DNA of 43,392 nucleotides from contig JAOPWC010000193.1 in the NCBI GenBank assembly GCA_025965895.1, forward strand, positions 1 to 43,392. Reading direction: 5' to 3'. Made by a program: the position numbers and the translations under genes. This DNA comes from Mycobacterium sp. GTDB lineage: Bacteria > Actinomycetota > Actinomycetes > Mycobacteriales > Mycobacteriaceae. Positions 39,774 through 43,392 of the stretch are shown one piece after another. The notes under the pieces are model-generated. The model ran no database searches. It had not been told where the DNA came from and saw only the letters and a program-made list of their open reading frames with translations. Every line of letters starts with the position of its first letter. Positions within the stretch are counted from its first letter, which is position 1.

Positions 39774-39902
39774 TACGGCGGCCGTGGCGTGAATCGGCGC
39801 CGCCGATATCGTCGCGAATCGAGAGGCGCAAGTTCGCGGTGTCCGCGGGGACGATCGCCCGCAGTTCAGACACTTGGGCATGCCTGGCAGTGTTCGTCAA
39901 GT
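39763..39902 (-). pseudogene. Fragment of a histidine kinase ATPase domain
   Basis: The minus strand encodes L-T-N-T-A-R-H-A-Q, then NLRLSIRDDIGGAD and a stop at 39763. This matches A-L-T-N-V-A-K-H-A and VHLSIRDDGIGGAD of the kinase at 36893, with the second Gly of the G1 box lost. Only about 46 residues remain, with no start and no G2 box. It is a relic of a second sensor kinase, presumably the former partner of the receiver or regulator genes next to it. Between 39903 and 40145 I see nothing further. Confidence 0.65.
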
Positions 39903-40145
39903 GCCCAAGGCGACGCAAGACGCACAGTTCACTCCGACCAACGTCTGTGGTCTCCCATTGAGCCTCGGTTCAATCTCGATCGCAACTGTCGCTACCGCTA
40001 ATGCCTATCGCCACCCCCGGGCAGCAGCAGTCTCCCACACCCGCCAGTTGCAAATCAGTGTCCTTTTGCCGGAACTTCCCGCTAACCGGAATGCGGACCC
40101 GTTCCCGCACTGCGAAGCTGGCTCCATGCTGCTGGGAATTACGCC

Positions 40146-40532
40146 ATGCGCTGTCTGATCGTCGATGACAGCGTGGATTTCATCGATGCCGCGCGGGGTT
40201 TGCTCGAGCGCGAAGGCATCGTCGTCGTCGGCGTGGCGTCGAGCAGCACCGAGGCCCTCGTGCGCTTTGAGGAGCTCAGGCCTGACGTGACGCTCGTGGA
40301 CATTGACCTCGGCGGCGAAAGCGGCTTCGACGTGGTCGAGCAACTCCACTGGGCCGGTGCACCGTCGGCTGGTCCCTTGATATTGATTTCCACCCACGCC
40401 CTGCAGGATTTCGACGACATGGTGTCGGCGAGCCGCGCCGTGGGATTCCTATCTAAGTGCGGACTCTCCGCCGAGGCCATTCGTGACCTCGTTCACGAGT
40501 CAGCGGGCTTCCAGGAATGTAATCACCGCTAG
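40146..40532 (+). CDS. Stand-alone response-regulator receiver domain
   Basis: 128 residues from ATG 40146. Receiver fold: acidic pair in L-I-V-D-D-S, phospho-Asp in T-L-V-D-I-D-L-G-G-E-S-G-F, Ser/Thr switch in I-L-I-S-T-H and the conserved Lys in F-L-S-K-C. No DNA-binding domain follows, so it would act as a single-domain signalling protein or as a brake in a phosphorelay. No convincing ribosome site. Its last 33 bases overlap the 3' end of the convergent NarL-type regulator gene. The kinase fragment just upstream suggests that it once belonged to a complete system. Confidence 0.85.
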   Translation: MRCLIVDDSVDFIDAARGLLEREGIVVVGVASSSTEALVRFEELRPDVTLVDIDLGGESGFDVVEQLHWAGAPSAGPLILISTHALQDFDDMVSASRAVGFLSKCGLSAEAIRDLVHESAGFQECNHR

Positions 40533-41156
40533 CACGCGACGGTGGTCGTCGCTGGCTTCGTGAATATCCAACTTGGTCAGAATGCTGCGGACGTGTTTCT
40601 CGACGGTGCCCTCGGTGACCCATAAGCGAGTGGCGATGCCGGTATTCGAACGGCCCTCGGCCATCAACTCCAGCACGTCGCGCTCGCGTTCGCTGAGAAC
40701 GGCGAGCGGATCATTGCGCCGACGGGCCGACACCAACTCCGACACCAGCATCGGGTCCACCACCGATGCTCCCTTGGCGATTCGGCCCAACGTATCGATG
40801 AAGTCGGCGACGTCGGTTACCCGGCTCTTGAGCAGATAGCCGATGCTGCGGCCGCCGGCGAGCAGCTCCATCGCATGTTCGACATCGACATGCGCCGACA
40901 GCACCAAAATGCCGATATCGGGGAACTCCCGACGGATCATCCGCGCGGCGTCCAGCCCCTCCGTGCTGTTGTTGGGCGGCATCCGAATGTCGGTCACCAC
41001 CAGCTCAGGGGTCATCCCCCGCACCAGCGCCAACAGCTCACCGCCATCGCCGGCCTGCCCGACTACGGCAAAACCCGAGCGCTCCAACAAACTGGCCAGG
41101 CCCTCACGCAACAGCACGTCATCCTCGGCCACCACCACGCGCACCGGAGCCGCCAT
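40500..41156 (-). CDS. NarL/LuxR-type response regulator
   Basis: 218 residues if started at ATG 41156 (M-A-A-P-V-R-V); a longer frame to 41231 adds 25 unlikely residues. Receiver domain with V-V-A-E-D-D-V-L-L-R, phospho-Asp in V-V-T-D-I-R-M-P-P and Lys in Y-L-L-K-S, then a LuxR helix-turn-helix: LSERERDVLELMAEGRSN and GTVEKHVRSILTKL. It is the expected output partner of the HisKA_3 kinase at 36893-38521. Transcribed alone, divergent from the glycosyltransferase-like gene and convergent with the receiver gene. Confidence 0.9.
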   Translation of the reverse strand: MAAPVRVVVAEDDVLLREGLASLLERSGFAVVGQAGDGGELLALVRGMTPELVVTDIRMPPNNSTEGLDAARMIRREFPDIGILVLSAHVDVEHAMELLAGGRSIGYLLKSRVTDVADFIDTLGRIAKGASVVDPMLVSELVSARRRNDPLAVLSERERDVLELMAEGRSNTGIATRLWVTEGTVEKHVRSILTKLDIHEASDDHRRVLAVITFLEAR

Positions 41157-41458
41157 TACGCCGTCTGCTGCCAGGGCTGTATCGCTCGTCTTGACTCCAA
41201 TGTGAACAGCATTCACCAGAGGTGACGCCAACCGACTGTGCCTTGACCATCATGCAACGAAAGTCGCATCGCGCACCCGCGGTCGCGTGAAACCAGGCGA
41301 TGGATTGCAGCTGGCAGGTATTGCGGTGTAGCGCTGGCGGGCAGCCTTGATGGGCGTCAGCGCAGACGACAAGGCCCACCCCGACAGGCGATGGTAGGAG
41401 CCATGCACGTGGTCCGCTCACCAGGAACATTCTTACCCCCACTCAACCCGGGCGACAA
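41157..41458. other. Intergenic region before the glycosyltransferase-like gene
   Basis: 302 bases between divergent genes. I found no palindrome of DosR type and no recognisable promoter pair. The segment GGCAGGTATTGCGG (41309-41322) recalls AGCAGGTATTCCAG at 38642-38655, but a shared 8-base core is not enough to claim a common site. Confidence 0.35.
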
Positions 41459-42073
41459 ATGACTCCGCCGCTTAGGGTTTCTGCTCAAAACGCAGTAGTG
41501 GCGCGGTCGTTGCTTGGCCTCCCCGACCTTCCGACAGTAGTCGTGCTGGGCCCGTTCGACGACTTGTCACAGGCCGAACAATTGGCCGCCGCGTTCACCG
41601 CGGTGCGGCGGCGCTGTAATGCGCAGTTCGTCCTCCTTGGGACCGGCGTACACCGCACCGCTATCATTCGGTGCGCGTTCGCACAGGGGGTCAGGGCAAG
41701 CGTGCACACACTCAGCGATTCCTCCGGAGGCGCATGGTCCGACGTCGTGGCGGCCGCGGATCTGGTAGTGCTGAGCCCCGATTCGGGGCCGCGGACACTG
41801 CTGGAGATATTGGGCGCCGGCCGAGCCGTGGTAGCGCCCGCAGATGCGGAGACGGTCCGACTGGTTGTGCCGGCCAGTGCGGGACTGGTCTACCGGCCAG
41901 GAGACGCGTCGGGGCTGGCAGGGGCGCTCCTGCGCCTGCTGACCAAACCTGCGCTTCGCCACGGAATGGCTTGCCGTGCAGCCGAAGTCGCACGCCGACA
42001 TCGTCTGCGGCGCATCAGGCTACAGCAGTTCGACGAAAGGGAACAACCATGCATAGCGTCCTCGGACGAGTGA
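41459..42073 (+). CDS. GT-B glycosyltransferase C-terminal domain only
   Basis: 204 residues. The pattern V-V-V-L-G-P-F-D-D-L, A-A-A-D-L-V-V-L-S-P-D-S-G-P-R-T-L-L-E-I-L-G-A-G-R and GLVYRPGDASGLAGALLRLL is the nucleotide-sugar-binding half of GT4-family enzymes. The acceptor-binding N-terminal half (about 170 residues) is absent. It may be a truncated gene or a domain that works with another protein. ATG 41459 has only a weak GGGCGAC upstream. It overlaps a 31-codon ORF with a good ribosome site and lies just before the catalase gene. Confidence 0.65.
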   Translation: MTPPLRVSAQNAVVARSLLGLPDLPTVVVLGPFDDLSQAEQLAAAFTAVRRRCNAQFVLLGTGVHRTAIIRCAFAQGVRASVHTLSDSSGGAWSDVVAAADLVVLSPDSGPRTLLEILGAGRAVVAPADAETVRLVVPASAGLVYRPGDASGLAGALLRLLTKPALRHGMACRAAEVARRHRLRRIRLQQFDEREQPCIASSDE

Positions 42074-42144
42074 TCATCTGGCTCGCTGAGATCTTCGACC
42101 GCAGCCTGCTGGCGGTACCGGATCTAGACGAGTCAGTCCGCTGA
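42049..42144 (+). CDS. Tiny ORF (31 residues) upstream of catalase
   Basis: ATG 42049 is preceded by AAAGGGA at a suitable distance, and the product MHSVLGRVIIWLAEIFDRSL plus 11 residues (ending at TGA 42142) contains an amphipathic or membrane-active helix. It overlaps the end of the glycosyltransferase-like gene by 25 bases and stops 49 bases before the catalase start. No known family. It may be a translated small protein or leader; only signal quality supports it. Confidence 0.4.
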   Translation: MHSVLGRVIIWLAEIFDRSLLAVPDLDESVR

Positions 42145-42193
42145 CGACACTCACGCCGACACAGCATTTCACCCACCGCGGAAGGCACAATAG

Positions 42194-43392
42194 ATGACCA
42201 ACGTACAACCCATGCCGACGACAACCGACGCCGGCATCCCGGTGGAGAGCGACGACCATTCGCTCACCATCGGCCCCGACGGCCCGATCCTGCTGCACGA
42301 TCACTACCTCATCGAACAGATGGCGGCGTTCAACCGTGAACGGGTACCCGAACGTCAGCCGCATGCCAAGGGCTCCGGCGCGTTCGGCCGCTTCGAAGTG
42401 ACCCAAGACGTGAGCGCCTTCACCAAGGCGGCGGTGTTCCAGCCGGGCACCATCACCGAAACGGTGATCCGGTTCTCCACGGTGGCCGGCGAACGGGGCA
42501 GCCCAGACACCTGGCGTGATCCGCGCGGCTGGGCGCTGAAGTTCTACACCACCGAGGGCAATTACGACATCGTCGGCAACAACACCCCGGTGTTCTTCCT
42601 GCGCGACCCGCTCAAGTTTGGTCATTTCATCCGTTCGCAGAAGCGCCGCGCCGACAGCAATCTGCGCGATCACGACATGCAGTGGGACTTTTGGACCCTC
42701 TCGCCGGAGTCGGCGCATCAGGTGACCTATCTGATGGGTGACCGCGGGATCCCCCACACGTGGCGGCAGATGAACCTCTACAGTTCGCACACCTACATGT
42801 GGGTGAACGCCGCCGGCGAGAAGTTCTGGGTGAAGTATCACTTCATCACCGATCAGGGCATCGAAAACCTGACCCAGGCCGAGGCCGATCAGTTGGCGTC
42901 AGTCGACACCGACTACCACACCCGTGACCTGTTCGAGTCGATCAAGCGCGGCGATCACCCGTCCTGGACGCTCAAGATGCAGATCATGCCGTTCGAGGAC
43001 GCGAAGACCTACCGGTTCAACCCGTTCGATTTGACCAAGGTGTGGCCGCATGCGGATTACCCGCTGATCGAGGTGGGCCGGCTGACCCTGGACCGCAACC
43101 CCACCGACCACCACAGTCAGATCGAACAGGGCGCGTGGGAGCCTTCCAACCTGGTGCCCGGCATCGGGCCCAGCCCGGACAAGATGCTGCTGGGCCGGAT
43201 GTTCGCCTACGCCGACGCACACCGTTACCGCATCGGCGCCAACTACAACCAGTTGCCGGTCAATGCGGCCAAATCCCCGGTGCACAGCTACAGCACGGCC
43301 GGTAACATGCGCTACCGGCTGGCCCCCGACCCGGTGTATGCGCCCAACTCCAAGGGCGGCCCGCAAGCCGACACCGGCCGCTACGGCCAGCC
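42194..43392 (+). CDS. Monofunctional heme catalase (partial, runs off the window)
   Basis: 399 complete codons from ATG 42194, with GGAAGG upstream; the end lies beyond the window. F-N-R-E-R-V-P-E-R-Q-P-H-A-K-G-S-G-A-F-G holds the distal His, V-G-N-N-T-P-V-F-F the conserved Asn, and R-M-F-A-Y-A-D-A-H-R-Y-R the proximal heme-ligand Tyr. Length and the segment D-M-Q-W-D-F-W-T suggest a small-subunit (clade 3) catalase. It converts hydrogen peroxide to water and oxygen in the cytoplasm. Its nearness to a SigH-like sigma factor fits an oxidative-stress locus, although I cannot point to a SigH-type promoter before it. Confidence 0.95.
   Translation, partial: MTNVQPMPTTTDAGIPVESDDHSLTIGPDGPILLHDHYLIEQMAAFNRERVPERQPHAKGSGAFGRFEVTQDVSAFTKAAVFQPGTITETVIRFSTVAGERGSPDTWRDPRGWALKFYTTEGNYDIVGNNTPVFFLRDPLKFGHFIRSQKRRADSNLRDHDMQWDFWTLSPESAHQVTYLMGDRGIPHTWRQMNLYSSHTYMWVNAAGEKFWVKYHFITDQGIENLTQAEADQLASVDTDYHTRDLFESIKRGDHPSWTLKMQIMPFEDAKTYRFNPFDLTKVWPHADYPLIEVGRLTLDRNPTDHHSQIEQGAWEPSNLVPGIGPSPDKMLLGRMFAYADAHRYRIGANYNQLPVNAAKSPVHSYSTAGNMRYRLAPDPVYAPNSKGGPQADTGRYGQ

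Overview
The window looks like a Mycobacterium-type actinobacterial chromosome. Coding sequence is GC-rich throughout, GTG and TTG starts are common, and the families are characteristic: an MmpL exporter tail, a mycothiol-type DinB/maleylpyruvate isomerase protein, F420-type LLM oxidoreductases, a lipid-transfer thiolase paired with a DUF35 protein, CaiB/BaiF CoA-transferases, a SigH-like sigma factor and an FtsX-type ABC system. I saw no tRNA, rRNA, CRISPR array or insertion sequence.

Layout. (1) 1-1400: the end of an mmpL gene, a decayed alpha/beta hydrolase and a DinB-like gene. (2) 1473-19018: a dense catabolic island of tightly overlapping operons. These are Ltp-like protein + DUF35; thiolase + MeaB-type GTPase; two SDRs; acyl-CoA ligase + two acyl-CoA dehydrogenases + a crotonase; a lone [2Fe-2S] ferredoxin; a split B12-dependent acyl-CoA mutase + LLM enzyme + CoA-transferase; and MaoC + CitE-type lyase + acetoacetyl-CoA synthetase. 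(3) 19183-22275: a decaying continuation (truncated TauD-type dioxygenase, unknown protein, truncated Rieske oxygenase, truncated SDR) plus an intact LLM enzyme. (4) 22361-29609: an EstB-like serine hydrolase and a second, partly decayed acyl-CoA set (two CoA-transferases, DapA-family pseudogene, internally deleted thiolase, FabG-like SDR, acyl-CoA dehydrogenase). (5) 30415-36545: an FtsX-type ABC pair, a low-GC NAD-dependent epimerase/reductase, a very high-GC serine-palmitoyltransferase-like enzyme and a remnant of a second permease. (6) 36893-43392: sensor kinase, SigH-like sigma factor without a visible anti-sigma gene, small membrane protein, kinase remnant, orphan receiver, NarL-type regulator, half-length glycosyltransferase, tiny ORF and a catalase cut by the window end.

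The most interesting element is the island in (2)-(3). Every operon start in it lies next to a copy of one motif, GAGAAT-N3-ATTCTC. The copies at 5297-5311 and 11088-11102 are perfect; those at 3120-3134, 15505-15519 and 21307-21321 are degenerate. I infer one regulon for a CoA-thioester pathway that activates an acid, oxidises it (two-subunit dehydrogenase, crotonase, SDR), cleaves carbon-carbon bonds (thiolase; probable retro-aldolase Ltp/DUF35), rearranges a branched carbon skeleton (B12 mutase with MeaB) and recovers acetoacetate (CitE-type lyase plus acetoacetyl-CoA synthetase). The substrate cannot be read from the sequence; a branched or polycyclic isoprenoid-like compound is plausible. 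The initial oxygenase genes at the right end are being lost.

The second candidate system is the serine-palmitoyltransferase-like gene next to a CerR/HpnA-like reductase. Both differ sharply in base composition from the ABC transporter genes around them, which suggests separate acquisitions and a possible sphingoid or alpha-oxoamine lipid function.
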